Assembly (NCBI RefSeq): GCF_014196055.1
Contig: NZ_JACICY010000015.1
Location: 1 to 57,797, forward strand
DNA: 57,797 nt
Reading direction: 5' to 3'
Source: Novosphingobium hassiacum
GTDB lineage: Bacteria; Pseudomonadota; Alphaproteobacteria; Sphingomonadales; Sphingomonadaceae
Of the stretch, positions 1 to 9,276 are shown piece by piece; within the stretch, counting starts at the first letter, position 1; every line of letters starts with the position of its first letter. The translations under genes were made by a program, and so were the position numbers. The notes beneath the pieces are model-generated. The model made no database searches and was not told the origin of the DNA. It worked only from the letters and a program-made list of their open reading frames with translations.

Positions 1-186
<186 letters not shown>

Positions 187-206
187 CCTCCCCCTCAAGG
201 GGGAGG
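187..206. terminator. Hairpin downstream of hisS
   Basis: CCTCCCCC (187-194) pairs perfectly with GGGGGAGG (199-206) around a TCAA loop. It lies 45 bases past the hisS stop codon on the minus strand. No T tract follows, so it may be a transcript-end hairpin or a REP-like repeat rather than a classical intrinsic terminator. Confidence 0.4.
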
Positions 207-251
207 GGCGGGAAGTGAAAGAAAATGAAGGGTTTGCTTGGCTAGCCGTAA

Positions 252-1484
252 TCACGGATTCAGAATCCCGTGGATCAAAGCGGTGCGCGCGTCGTCATCG
301 TTTTCACCTCGGACATTCACGACCGTGTTGCCGTCACGAAGTGAGATTGAGGCAATGCGCAGCGATCCCATCTTTGCGGCTTTGTCGAAGCGCTTTTTGG
401 GCGAGCCCGATGCTACCATTTCCGATGTCACGCCTGCGCGGCGCAATTCTGCAAGCTTTGCGTGCGCGAAGTCGATCAGCGCGTCATTCTCGACGGCAAT
501 GACCACCTCAAGCGGAACGTCATCACGCGTCCCAACCAACATCGCCAGCCGCTCGATCCCCGCAGCCCAGCCAACGGCAGGCGTGGGCGAACCGCCGAGC
601 GCTTCCATCAGCCCGTCGTAACGCCCACCACCCAGCACGGTGCCCTGCGCACCCAACCGGTCCGTCACGAACTCAAATGCGGTGTGGCGATAATAATCCA
701 GCCCGCGCACCAGTGCCGGAGCGCGGGTCCATGCAACTCCAGCTGCATCCAGACCGCCGGTCACCTTGGCAAAGAAGTCCTGTGCCTCAGCGCTCAAGTA
801 ATCGTCGATCTTCGGCGCATCAGCCGTGAACGGCTTATCGCGCGGGTCCTTGGAATCCAGAATCCGCAAGGGATTGCGCTCAAGCCGATCCTGCGAATCC
901 TCGCTCAAATCACCCTTCACCGCGCGGAAGTATTCGACCAGCGCGGTGCGCCAGGCATCGCGGCTGGCACCGTCGCCCAGCGTGTTGAGCTGCAGCGTCA
1001 CGCCGTCAGCAATACCCAGTTCCTTGAGCAACTGATCCGCCATCACCAGCAGTTCAACATCGGCCTGCGGCTCGCCAGCGCCGATGATTTCGGCGTCGAG
1101 CTGGTGAAACTGGCGGTAGCGGCCCTTTTGCGGGCGTTCATAGCGGAACAGCGGGCCGTGCGTCGCCACCTTCAAAGGCGCGTACTGCTGCCAGCCGTCG
1201 GTGATGTAGGCGCGCGCAATACCCGCCGTAAACTCGGGCCGCAGCGTGAGCGATTCCCCGCCGCGATCCTCGAACGAGTACATTTCCTTCGAAACAACAT
1301 CGGTCGTCTCGCCCAGCGAGCGCGAGAACACCGCCGTCTTCTCGAACACCGGCATCTCGATGCGGCGGAAGCGGTAGAGCTTGCGCACGCGTTCGAAGGT
1401 CTCGACGACGAAGGCGAAGGCCTCGGCATCGGCACCGAAGATGTCCTGTGTGCCGCGAATAGCTTGGGGGGTCTGTTGGCTCAT
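252..1484 (-). CDS. hisS: Histidyl-tRNA synthetase
   Basis: Charges tRNA-His with histidine in the cytoplasm; a class II aminoacyl-tRNA synthetase of 410 residues, close to the family norm. Visible motifs are class II motif 2 (FRYERPQKGRYRQFHQ, about 113-128), the histidine-binding HisA motif (LVRGLDYYRHTAFEF, about 258-272) and motif 3 (GWAAGIERL, about 305-313). The C-terminal 90 residues fit the anticodon-binding domain. The start is the first ATG of the open frame and matches the usual N-terminus (an IRGTQDI motif near residue 9). It is transcribed divergently from the M61 peptidase gene, with 91 bp between the two starts. Confidence 0.97.
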   Translation of the reverse strand: MSQQTPQAIRGTQDIFGADAEAFAFVVETFERVRKLYRFRRIEMPVFEKTAVFSRSLGETTDVVSKEMYSFEDRGGESLTLRPEFTAGIARAYITDGWQQYAPLKVATHGPLFRYERPQKGRYRQFHQLDAEIIGAGEPQADVELLVMADQLLKELGIADGVTLQLNTLGDGASRDAWRTALVEYFRAVKGDLSEDSQDRLERNPLRILDSKDPRDKPFTADAPKIDDYLSAEAQDFFAKVTGGLDAAGVAWTRAPALVRGLDYYRHTAFEFVTDRLGAQGTVLGGGRYDGLMEALGGSPTPAVGWAAGIERLAMLVGTRDDVPLEVVIAVENDALIDFAHAKLAELRRAGVTSEMVASGSPKKRFDKAAKMGSLRIASISLRDGNTVVNVRGENDDDARTALIHGILNP

Positions 1485-1575
1485 GATGGCTGCGCGATTA
1501 GCCCGAATGTGCGCAAACGAAAAGCACTGACAAAAAGGTGCGCCGCGATGGTTGCGAATGTGACCGCTTCAGGCC

Positions 1576-3567
1576 ATGAAATGCTGCATGATCAAGAAAC
1601 TCGCGGCTGCCCCGCTCCTCCTCGCCCTTTCCGTATCCACCATCGCGATCGCGCAGACCGCGCCCGGCAATTCCGCGCCCAAGGCCGTGCCGATCACGCA
1701 GACCGTGCCAGACGCGCAGGACGTGCCCTATCCCGGCACGATGCTGCTCGATATCGACGCATCGGACATCACGCGCGGCGATTACCGCGTCACGCAGACG
1801 ATCCCGGTGGCGGCAGGTGCCAAGGAACTGATCGTCCAGCTTCCGCAGTGGCTTCCGGGCAACCATGGTCCGCGCGGTACGCTGTCGGAACTCGTCGACA
1901 TCAAGTTCTTCGTCGATGGCAAGCCGGTCGAATGGAAGCGTGACCGGACCGAGGTTTTCGCATTCCACGTGATGCTGCCTGCGGGCGCGAAGGAAGTGGT
2001 CGCCAAGTTCATCCACACCTCGCCGCTGCAATCGGCCGAGGGGCGCATCACGATGACGCCCGAAATGCTGAACCTGCAGTGGGAAAAGATGAGCTTGTAC
2101 CCCGCCGGATATTACGTGCGGCAGATCAAGGTCAAGCCGACCGTCACCTTCCCCCAAGGCTGGACGCCTGCCACCGCGCTCGATGGCATGACGATGGCGG
2201 GCAACCGCGCGACCTGGGCGGTGACCGATTACGAAACGCTGGTCGATTCGCCGATCTTTGCGGGCAAGTATTTCAAGAAGTGGGACCTCGGACAGAACGT
2301 CACGCTGAACGTGGTGGCGGACAAGCCCGAGCAGCTTGAGGCCAAGCCCGAGCACATCGATGCGCACAAGGCGCTGGTTAGCGAGGCGCGGCTGGCGTTC
2401 GGCGCAAACCACTTCGACCATTACGAATTCCTGCTGGCGCTGTCCGACAAGATCGGCGGCATCGGCCTCGAACATCACCGGTCGAGCGAAAACCAGCTTG
2501 AGCCCGAGGCCTTCACCGAGTGGGACAAGCAGGGCTGGGACCGCAACCTGTTGCCGCATGAATACTCGCACTCGTGGTCGGGCAAGTTCCGCCGCCCGGC
2601 CCGTCTGTGGACGCCTGACTATCGCCAGCCGATGCAGGGCGATCTGCTGTGGACCTATGAGGGCCAGGACCAGTTCTGGGGTGCCGTTCTGGCCGCGCGT
2701 TCGAACATGCAGGACAAGGACATCGTTCTGGGCATGCTGGCCTCGTGGGCCGGTGGCTTCACCCAGCAACCGGGGCGCGAATGGCGCTCGGTCGAAGATA
2801 CCGGCTTCGATCCGGTCTTCGCTTCGCGCAAGCCCAAGCCCTACAGCTCGCTCGCGCGCAACGAGGACTATTACACCGAAGGCGCGCTGGTCTGGCTCGA
2901 GATCGACCAGATCCTGCGCGAAGGCACCGGCGGCAAGAAGTCGATCGACGATTTCGCCAAGTCGTTCTTCGGCATGCGCGACGGCGACTGGGGCCAGATC
3001 CCGTTCGAGGTCGACGAGATCGTGACCAAGCTCAATGCGCTCTACCCCTATGACTGGGCCAAGCTGATCGAAACCCGCATCAACCAGCCGGGCCAGCCCG
3101 CGCCGCTGAACGGGATCGAAAAGGGCGGCTACAAGCTGATCTGGAAGGAAGAGCCCAACCCCTACATGAAGGCCGCGATGGACTTCGGCAAAGGCCTGTC
3201 GCTGGCCAATTCGGTCGGCATCTCGATCGACAAGGACGGCAAGGTCACCGGCAGCCGGTGGGACAGCCCGGCGTTCAACGCGGGCATCGTCAGCGGCATG
3301 CAGATCACCGCGGTCAATGGCACGGCCTACAGCGCCGATGACATGAAGAAGGCGGTGACCGCCGCCAAGGGCGAAAAGGGTGCGCCGCTCGAACTGCTGG
3401 TCAAGCGCGGCAGCCGCTTCGAGACAGTGAAGATCGATTACAAGGACGGGTTGCGTTATCCGTGGCTCGAACGCGTCGCGCCGGGCAAGGCGCCGACCGG
3501 GCTCGACCTGCTGCTGACGCCGAAGCGCCCCGGCGGCGTGGCGGCTGCGGCAAAGAAGAAGAAGTAA
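1576..3567 (+). CDS. M61 family glycyl aminopeptidase with PDZ domain
   Basis: Secreted or periplasmic zinc metallopeptidase of the M61 family (663 residues). A hydrophobic signal peptide covers about residues 6-27, with likely cleavage after AIA. The zinc motif HEYSH is at 328-332 and the likely third ligand is Glu362 in WTYEGQDQFWG. A PDZ domain occupies roughly 525-625, and the protein ends in a lysine-rich tail. An alternative ATG at 1588 (MIKKLAAAP) gives a more typical signal peptide and may be the true start. The DUF1345 gene follows after only two bases, so the pair is probably one transcript. Its physiological substrate cannot be told from sequence. Confidence 0.92.
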   Translation: MKCCMIKKLAAAPLLLALSVSTIAIAQTAPGNSAPKAVPITQTVPDAQDVPYPGTMLLDIDASDITRGDYRVTQTIPVAAGAKELIVQLPQWLPGNHGPRGTLSELVDIKFFVDGKPVEWKRDRTEVFAFHVMLPAGAKEVVAKFIHTSPLQSAEGRITMTPEMLNLQWEKMSLYPAGYYVRQIKVKPTVTFPQGWTPATALDGMTMAGNRATWAVTDYETLVDSPIFAGKYFKKWDLGQNVTLNVVADKPEQLEAKPEHIDAHKALVSEARLAFGANHFDHYEFLLALSDKIGGIGLEHHRSSENQLEPEAFTEWDKQGWDRNLLPHEYSHSWSGKFRRPARLWTPDYRQPMQGDLLWTYEGQDQFWGAVLAARSNMQDKDIVLGMLASWAGGFTQQPGREWRSVEDTGFDPVFASRKPKPYSSLARNEDYYTEGALVWLEIDQILREGTGGKKSIDDFAKSFFGMRDGDWGQIPFEVDEIVTKLNALYPYDWAKLIETRINQPGQPAPLNGIEKGGYKLIWKEEPNPYMKAAMDFGKGLSLANSVGISIDKDGKVTGSRWDSPAFNAGIVSGMQITAVNGTAYSADDMKKAVTAAKGEKGAPLELLVKRGSRFETVKIDYKDGLRYPWLERVAPGKAPTGLDLLLTPKRPGGVAAAAKKKK

Positions 3568-3569
3568 TC

Positions 3570-4223
3570 GTGGCAAGCAAGGCGGTGGGGCTGGGCAATC
3601 GCATTGCCCCACCGCGCTTTCTGCTGTTTCTGGGCACCTTGATCGCCAGTTTTGGCGGCTTGTGGTTTCTGGACTTTGGCGATCTGGCAGATGCGGTGGT
3701 GCTCAGCTTCGATCTGGCGGCACTGGTGTTCCTGCTGTCATTGATCCCGCTGACCCGCAAATCCGACGCCGCGACGCTGCGCCATCATGCCGATGCCAAC
3801 GATGCCAATCGCATGTTGGTGCTGATCGTCACCACAGTGGCAACGCTTGTCGTGATGGCCGCGATTGCGGGTGAATTGCCCAATGCCTCTGCGGGCGACC
3901 GGATGTCGATGGTCAAGCTCGTCGGCACGCTGATTCTCACCTGGCTCTTCGCGAACAGTGTCTATGCACTGCATTACGCGCACCTTTACTACTCCAGCCG
4001 TCCAAAGACCGGCGGCGATTCGGGCGGGATAGACTTTCCGGGTGACGATGCCCCCGACTATCTCGATTTCGCCTATTTCAGCTTTACCTTGGGAATGACC
4101 TTCCAGACGTCGGACGTGCAAATCAGCGGCCGCTCGATCCGCCGCATCGCGACGCTCCATTCGTTCGCAGCCTTCATCTTCAACATCGGCGTGATCGCCT
4201 TCACGATCAACGCACTGGGATAA
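3570..4223 (+). CDS. DUF1345 integral membrane protein
   Basis: A 217-residue inner-membrane protein with about five hydrophobic segments. The conserved FSFTLGMTFQTSDV stretch near residue 170 and the C-terminal hydrophobic helix fit the DUF1345 family, which has no firmly assigned function. The GTG start at 3570 was chosen because it is in frame two bases after the upstream stop codon; the ORF extends further upstream only by overlapping the peptidase gene. It is likely co-transcribed with the M61 peptidase. Confidence 0.85.
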   Translation: MASKAVGLGNRIAPPRFLLFLGTLIASFGGLWFLDFGDLADAVVLSFDLAALVFLLSLIPLTRKSDAATLRHHADANDANRMLVLIVTTVATLVVMAAIAGELPNASAGDRMSMVKLVGTLILTWLFANSVYALHYAHLYYSSRPKTGGDSGGIDFPGDDAPDYLDFAYFSFTLGMTFQTSDVQISGRSIRRIATLHSFAAFIFNIGVIAFTINALG

Positions 4224-4345
4224 TTGCGATCTTCCCCCGCAGGTGAGGATCGGCAGCACACTCATCCATAAGTCTTGTTGCGGTGCACAAGCGGCTTCGC
4301 TAGGGGCGGTGGCATCTTTTCCATCCCAAAGAACAGGGTAAATCC

Positions 4346-4885
4346 ATGCGCATCGACATGATTCCGACCGGCGACAATCCGCCCGAAAGCCTCAACGTCG
4401 TCATCGAAGTGCCGATCGGCGGCGAGCCGGTAAAGTATGAGTTCGACAAGGCGTCGGGCGCGCTGTTCGTCGACCGCATCCTGCACACGCCGATGCGCTA
4501 CCCGGCAAACTACGGTTTCGTGCCGCACACCTTGTCGCCCGATGGCGACCCGCTCGACGCGCTGGTGATCGCGCGTTCGCCGTTCCTGGCGGGCTCGGTC
4601 GTGCGCGCGCGCCCGATTGCGGTGCTCAATCTGGAAGACGAACATGGCGGCGATGAAAAGCTGGTCTGTGTGCCGGTCGACTCGACCTTCCCGTACTATT
4701 CGGACGTCAAGGAACGCGAAGATCTGCCCGAGATCGTGATGCAGCAGATCGAGCACTTCTTCACGCACTACAAGGACCTGGAAAAGGACAAGTGGGTGCG
4801 CGTCGGCGTATGGGGCGGGGCTGACGAAGCCCGCCGCGTCACGATCGAGGCGATCGAGCGCGCCAAGGCTGCCAAGCCAGCCTGA
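4346..4885 (+). CDS. ppa: Inorganic pyrophosphatase (family I)
   Basis: Cytoplasmic enzyme that hydrolyses pyrophosphate to phosphate, pulling biosynthetic reactions forward. It has 179 residues, the normal bacterial length. The family signature DGDPLD is at residues 66-71, with Asp66, Asp68 and Asp71 as metal ligands. The start ATG (MRIDMIPTGDNPPE) matches the family N-terminus. It stands alone and is followed by a strong hairpin shared with the convergent pmbA gene. Confidence 0.97.
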   Translation: MRIDMIPTGDNPPESLNVVIEVPIGGEPVKYEFDKASGALFVDRILHTPMRYPANYGFVPHTLSPDGDPLDALVIARSPFLAGSVVRARPIAVLNLEDEHGGDEKLVCVPVDSTFPYYSDVKEREDLPEIVMQQIEHFFTHYKDLEKDKWVRVGVWGGADEARRVTIEAIERAKAAKPA

Positions 4886-4906
4886 GTCGCACGTCAAGTC
4901 AGCAAA

Positions 4907-4938
4907 GGGGCCGCAAGTTCATCCGGACTTGCGGCCCC
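4907..4938. terminator. Bidirectional terminator between ppa and pmbA
   Basis: GGGGCCGCAAGT (4907-4918) pairs perfectly with ACTTGCGGCCCC (4927-4938) over an 8-base loop. It lies between two convergent genes, 22 bases after the ppa stop and 8 bases after the pmbA stop, so it probably ends both transcripts. There is no long T tract on either side. Confidence 0.75.
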
Positions 4939-4945
4939 TCCTGTG

Positions 4946-6292
4946 TCAGTCGCCCGCGATGCTCATACCGTCGACGCGCAAGGTCGGTACGTCGATTCCG
5001 CGATAGACCTCTAGATCGTTGGCCGCCCTGAGCGAGGCGAACATGTCGATCAGATTTCCGGCAACGGTAAACTCGGCGATCGCGCCTGCAATCTGGCCGT
5101 TCACGATGCGAAAGCCTGACGCGCCACGGCTGTAATCGCCGGTTACGCCGTTGACGCCGCTGCCGATCAGTTCGGTGACGTAGATGCCGTCGGCGATGTC
5201 GGCCATCAGTTCGGCCGGGGTCTGCCGTCCGGGGCCGAGGACGACGTTGCTGGCGGTGACGTGCGGCGGCCCGGAACTGCCGCGCGATGCGTGGCCGGTC
5301 GGGCTGCTGCCGAGCTGGCGCGATGCTGCGGTGTCCATCAGCCAGCCGGTGATCCGGCCGCCTTCGACGAAGTTGCGGGGGGACGTGGGCAGGCCCTCGC
5401 CATCGAACGGGCGCGAACGCATGCCGCGCGCGACGTGCGGGTTGTCCGAGATGGTGATGGCGCTATCGAACAGTTGCTGTTCGTCGCGATCGAGCAGGAA
5501 GCTGGCGCGGCGGGCAATGGACGCGCCCGACATCGCGCCGAGCAGATGCCCGACCAACGAATTGCCGACGCGCGGATCGAACACGACCGGGAACTGGCCG
5601 CTCTTGACCCGGCCCGGATTGAGCCGCGACACCGCGCGGGTTCCGGCCTCGCTGCCGATTGTGGCGGGAGCAAGCAGGTCTGCTGCATGACGCGTGCTGT
5701 GCCAGGAATAGTCGCGCTGCATCGTGCTGCCTTCGCCCGCGACGACGCTGGCCGAAAGGCTGTGGCTCGATGCGGAATAGGCGCCTGCAAATCCGTGGCT
5801 GGTGGCGAGCGCGAACAGGCCGCGCCCGGCGCTGGCGCCTGCGCCTTCGCTGTTGGTCACGCCTGCAACGCTGCGCGCGGCATCTTCGGCCTCCTCGGCA
5901 AGGCGGCGCAGTTCAAGCGGGCTGCGTTCGGTGGGGTCATCGAGGTCGAGATCGGGCACGCCTGCGCGCAGCAGAAGGTCTTCGGGTGCAAGACCTGCGA
6001 ATTTGTCGGCAGGCGCGAGTCTGGCCATCGCAACCGCGCGGCTGGCAAGCTCGTCGAGCGCAGCATCGCCGAGGTCGGTCGATCCGATCGATGCCGAAGC
6101 GCCGCCTGCGAACACGCGCAAGCCGATATGCTCGGATTCGGACCGCTCCACGTCTTCCAGCGCACCGAGCCGGACCTGCACCGATTCGGACGCATTGGCG
6201 ACGTAGACGGCGTCGCTGGCATCGGCCCCTGCGCGCCGCGCACGATCGACCAGCGCTTCGCAGCGCTCCTGGGCTTGTGCGGGTGACAGCAT
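4946..6292 (-). CDS. pmbA: TldD/PmbA family protein (PmbA/TldE-type)
   Basis: A 448-residue member of the TldD/PmbA (U62) family. In the heterodimeric TldD-TldE metalloprotease, TldD carries an HExxxH zinc motif. None is seen here, which marks this as the non-catalytic PmbA/TldE partner, involved in maturation or turnover of peptides and microcins. The C-terminal third (the ISDNPH, GWLMDT and GVNGVTGDYSRGASGF motifs) is typical. The ATG at 6292 (MLSPAQAQERC) was preferred over an upstream in-frame ATG at 6355 whose extra 21 residues look like untranslated leader. No tldD gene is adjacent. Confidence 0.9.
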   Translation of the reverse strand: MLSPAQAQERCEALVDRARRAGADASDAVYVANASESVQVRLGALEDVERSESEHIGLRVFAGGASASIGSTDLGDAALDELASRAVAMARLAPADKFAGLAPEDLLLRAGVPDLDLDDPTERSPLELRRLAEEAEDAARSVAGVTNSEGAGASAGRGLFALATSHGFAGAYSASSHSLSASVVAGEGSTMQRDYSWHSTRHAADLLAPATIGSEAGTRAVSRLNPGRVKSGQFPVVFDPRVGNSLVGHLLGAMSGASIARRASFLLDRDEQQLFDSAITISDNPHVARGMRSRPFDGEGLPTSPRNFVEGGRITGWLMDTAASRQLGSSPTGHASRGSSGPPHVTASNVVLGPGRQTPAELMADIADGIYVTELIGSGVNGVTGDYSRGASGFRIVNGQIAGAIAEFTVAGNLIDMFASLRAANDLEVYRGIDVPTLRVDGMSIAGD

Positions 6293-6381
6293 GAAAAGGC
6301 CTTTCGCAGCGGGAATGCGCTGCGCGCGTCTAGCGCTCCCTCGGGACCGGGGCAATCGGCGCGGCGATTAGTTTTCCGCGT

Positions 6382-6750
6382 TCAGGCCAGCAGGGTGAGC
6401 AGCTTGAAGCACCCGGTGATCACGAACGGCAGGAGCGCGGCCAGTGCCCAGATTTTGACCTGATCACGACGGAACGCCGATTTGAACGCCAGACTGTGTG
6501 CCTGTTCGTCGCTGAGGTGTTCCCAGCGGCGTTCGAAATGGCGGAATAGCGGGATAATGGCCGCGACAAGCAGTACGAGCACGAAGACAGGCAGGATCGA
6601 AGTGCTGCTGCCCTGCATTTCGTGCATCGTCACGAAAATCTGCAGCCCGGTGTAGACCAGCAAGCCGTAGGCGACATTATCGCTCATCTTCTTGCGCCAA
6701 TCGACCGAAGGCACGGTCTTGGCATGCTCGTTCTGGAGGGCCTTGTTCAC
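6382..6750 (-). CDS. Small membrane protein, function unknown
   Basis: A 122-residue protein with three hydrophobic stretches, at about residues 27-42, 50-67 and 101-121, separated by a charged loop (FERRWEHLSDEQAHSL). I do not recognise the family. It lies downstream of nothing and upstream of pmbA on the same strand with about 90 bases between, and diverges from lptB. Coding is supported by the clean hydrophobic/charged alternation and codon use like that of its neighbours. Confidence 0.6.
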   Translation of the reverse strand: MNKALQNEHAKTVPSVDWRKKMSDNVAYGLLVYTGLQIFVTMHEMQGSSTSILPVFVLVLLVAAIIPLFRHFERRWEHLSDEQAHSLAFKSAFRRDQVKIWALAALLPFVITGCFKLLTLLA

Positions 6751-6956
6751 GGCGCTTCCCCTGTTTGATCCAGTTCCCCCGGCAATAGAACATGCGTCGT
6801 TCCTGCCCGCAAGGTTAATCCACCGCTAACTCTCCCGGGATAGGACAGAGCCCGCGGCATGCATAAATCCTGCCAGATTGCAGCTGCGGGGTTTGAACAA
6901 GGTGACGGAACCGCTATTGAGAAGCCCAAGCGCCTGAAAAGAACCGAGCCAGATCG

Positions 6957-7733
6957 ATGACTGTGACTGCAGACCTGACCAAGCCGACCAGTGCCGCGCC
7001 GCCGATACCGCAGGGCGGGCTGGAGGTCGTGTCGATCGCCAAGTCCTACGACAAGCGCGCTGTGCTCAGCGATATCTCGCTGTCGGTGGGCAAGGGCGAA
7101 GTGCTTGGGCTGCTCGGCCCCAACGGCGCGGGCAAGACGACCTGCTTCTATTCGATCATGGGTCTGGTGCGCCCTGATTCGGGCCGCATCCTGCTTGACG
7201 GCGTCGATATCACGAAACTGCCGATGTACCGCCGCTCGGTGCTGGGCCTCGGCTATCTGCCGCAGGAAACCTCGATTTTCCGGGGCATGACCGTCGAACA
7301 GAACATCGCCACGGTGCTCGAACTGATCGAGCCGGACAAAGTCACGCGCGAAGCCGAATTGGAGCGCCTGCTCGACGAATTTGGCCTGACGCGGTTGCGG
7401 TCGAGCCCGGCCATGGCGCTTTCGGGCGGTGAGCGCCGTCGTTGCGAAATCGCGCGGGCGCTTGCCGCGCGGCCCTCGATCATCCTGCTCGACGAGCCGT
7501 TCGCGGGCATCGACCCGCTGTCGATCAGTGACATCCGCCACCTCGTGACCGATCTCAAGGGGCGCGGCATCGGGGTGCTGATCACCGATCATAATGTGCG
7601 CGAAACGCTGGATATCGTCGACCGCGCCTGCATTATCTATGGTGGGCAGGTGCTGTTCGCGGGCAGCCCCGAGGATCTGGTGGCAGACGCCAACGTGCGC
7701 CGTCTGTACCTGGGTGAGGGCTTCACCCTGTAA
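6957..7733 (+). CDS. lptB: LPS export ABC transporter ATP-binding protein
   Basis: ATPase that powers LptB2FG extraction of lipopolysaccharide from the inner membrane. It has 258 residues, including a short N-terminal extension of about 20. Walker A is GPNGAGKT (54-61), the ABC signature LSGGE (155-159) and Walker B ILLDEP (176-181). The H-loop histidine lies in ITDHNVRETL. The gene sits directly upstream of rpoN, the widespread lptB-rpoN order. Unlike many proteobacteria, no lptA or lptC gene precedes it; the upstream 206 bp hold no ORF I can support. Confidence 0.95.
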   Translation: MTVTADLTKPTSAAPPIPQGGLEVVSIAKSYDKRAVLSDISLSVGKGEVLGLLGPNGAGKTTCFYSIMGLVRPDSGRILLDGVDITKLPMYRRSVLGLGYLPQETSIFRGMTVEQNIATVLELIEPDKVTREAELERLLDEFGLTRLRSSPAMALSGGERRRCEIARALAARPSIILLDEPFAGIDPLSISDIRHLVTDLKGRGIGVLITDHNVRETLDIVDRACIIYGGQVLFAGSPEDLVADANVRRLYLGEGFTL

Positions 7734-7758
7734 TGGCCCGCAAAGGGGGCATCTGACC

Positions 7759-9270
7759 ATGGCGCTGGGCCCGAGACTCGATCTCCGGCAATCCCAGTCG
7801 CTGGTGATGACGCCGCAACTGCAGCAGGCGATCAAGCTGCTAGCGCTGTCGAACCTCGAGGTTGAGACGTTCATCGGCGAGGCGATCGACGCTAATCCAC
7901 TGCTCGAGATCGGCGAATCCTCCGCGCCGGAGCCGGGAGACATGGCGCCCGAGGATCTGCGCCGGACGCATCTTGAATCATCGCCGGTGGACCAGCTTGT
8001 CGCCGAGGGCCGCGTGGCCGAGGACCGTCCGCTCGACATCGACGCGAGCGCGCTCGACCGTGACCGGGACACCGGCGACGGTGACTTTGGCGGCAGCGCG
8101 CTAGAACTGTTTTCGGGGCGCGATTCGTCGAGCAGCGGAAGCGGCGGCGAGGGCATCGACATCGACGAGCGCGGCGGCTCGGACGAGACGCTGGCCGAAC
8201 ACCTTCACGCCCAGATCGGCGCGACGACGTCCGACCCGCAACTGCTGTTCGTCGCCCGCTGGCTGATCGACCAGATCGACGAGGCGGGTTATTTGACGAT
8301 CACGGTGAGCGAGGCGTGCAAGGCGCTCGGCCTTTCGGGGATGGTCGTCGAGCGGGCACTCGGCATGGTCCAATCGCTCGACCCGACCGGCGTCGGCGCG
8401 CGCAACCTTGCCGAATGCATCGCGCTGCAGGCCAAGGAAGCCGATCGCTACGATCCGTGCATGGCCCGGCTGATCGACAACCTCGAACTCGTTGCGCGCG
8501 GCGATGTCGCGCGGCTCAAGCGGTTGTGTCAGGTCGACGACGAAGATTTTGCCGATATGCTGGCCGAATTGCGCAGCTACAATCCCCGCCCCGGCATGGG
8601 CTTTGGTGGGGGCGTGGCCGAGGCGGTCGCGCCCGACATCCTCATACGCGCCGGCAAGACGGGCGGCTGGGACATCGCGCTCAACCAGGCGACGTTGCCC
8701 CGCCTGATCGTCAACCGCAGCTACTACGTCAAGATGCGCGGAGCCTGCATGACCAAGGACGCCAAGGCGTGGCTGGGCGAGAAGCTGGCCGACGCCAACT
8801 GGTTGATGAAGGCGCTGGACCAGCGGCAAAAGACCATTCTCAAGGTCGCGGCCGAAATCGTGAAGCAGCAGGACGGCTTCTTCCGCAGCGGCGTGGCGCA
8901 TTTGCGGCCGCTGACCCTGCGCACCGTGGCCGATGCGATTTCCATGCACGAATCGACCGTCAGCCGGGTGACCTCGAACAAGTACCTGCACTGCGATCGC
9001 GGGACGTTCGAACTGAAGTACTTCTTCACCTCAGGCGTCGGGTCATCCGACGGCGAAGGAGCCTCGGCCGAGGCGGTGAAGGCGGCGATCAGACAGTTGA
9101 TCGATGCCGAAACCCCAAACGCGGTGCTGTCGGACGATGCGCTGGTCGATCTGCTCAAGGCCAAGGGCTTCGATCTCGCGCGTCGCACGGTCGCCAAGTA
9201 TCGCGAAGCCATCGGCCTTGGCAGCTCGGTCCAGCGGCGGCGGCAGAAGACGCTGGCCGGGGTGCGTTAG
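7759..9270 (+). CDS. rpoN: RNA polymerase sigma-54 factor
   Basis: Alternative sigma factor for -24/-12 promoters that needs AAA+ enhancer-binding activators. It has 503 residues. The glutamine-rich activator-interacting region is at about 8-50 (RQSQSLVMTPQLQQAIKLL), followed by an acidic linker, the core-binding domain, a helix-turn-helix, and the RpoN box ARRTVAKYRE at about 474-483 near the C-terminus. The ATG at 7759 matches the family N-terminus (MALGPRLDLRQSQ). It follows lptB after 25 bases and is probably co-transcribed. Confidence 0.96.
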   Translation: MALGPRLDLRQSQSLVMTPQLQQAIKLLALSNLEVETFIGEAIDANPLLEIGESSAPEPGDMAPEDLRRTHLESSPVDQLVAEGRVAEDRPLDIDASALDRDRDTGDGDFGGSALELFSGRDSSSSGSGGEGIDIDERGGSDETLAEHLHAQIGATTSDPQLLFVARWLIDQIDEAGYLTITVSEACKALGLSGMVVERALGMVQSLDPTGVGARNLAECIALQAKEADRYDPCMARLIDNLELVARGDVARLKRLCQVDDEDFADMLAELRSYNPRPGMGFGGGVAEAVAPDILIRAGKTGGWDIALNQATLPRLIVNRSYYVKMRGACMTKDAKAWLGEKLADANWLMKALDQRQKTILKVAAEIVKQQDGFFRSGVAHLRPLTLRTVADAISMHESTVSRVTSNKYLHCDRGTFELKYFFTSGVGSSDGEGASAEAVKAAIRQLIDAETPNAVLSDDALVDLLKAKGFDLARRTVAKYREAIGLGSSVQRRRQKTLAGVR

Positions 9271-9276
9271 CGGGCG

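Noticed and set aside
1498..3612. 704-residue minus-strand ORF opposite the M61 peptidase
   Set aside because: It is the antisense shadow of a clear M61 gene; the sequence is Arg- and Asp-rich low-complexity text without domains, a common effect in GC-rich genomes.
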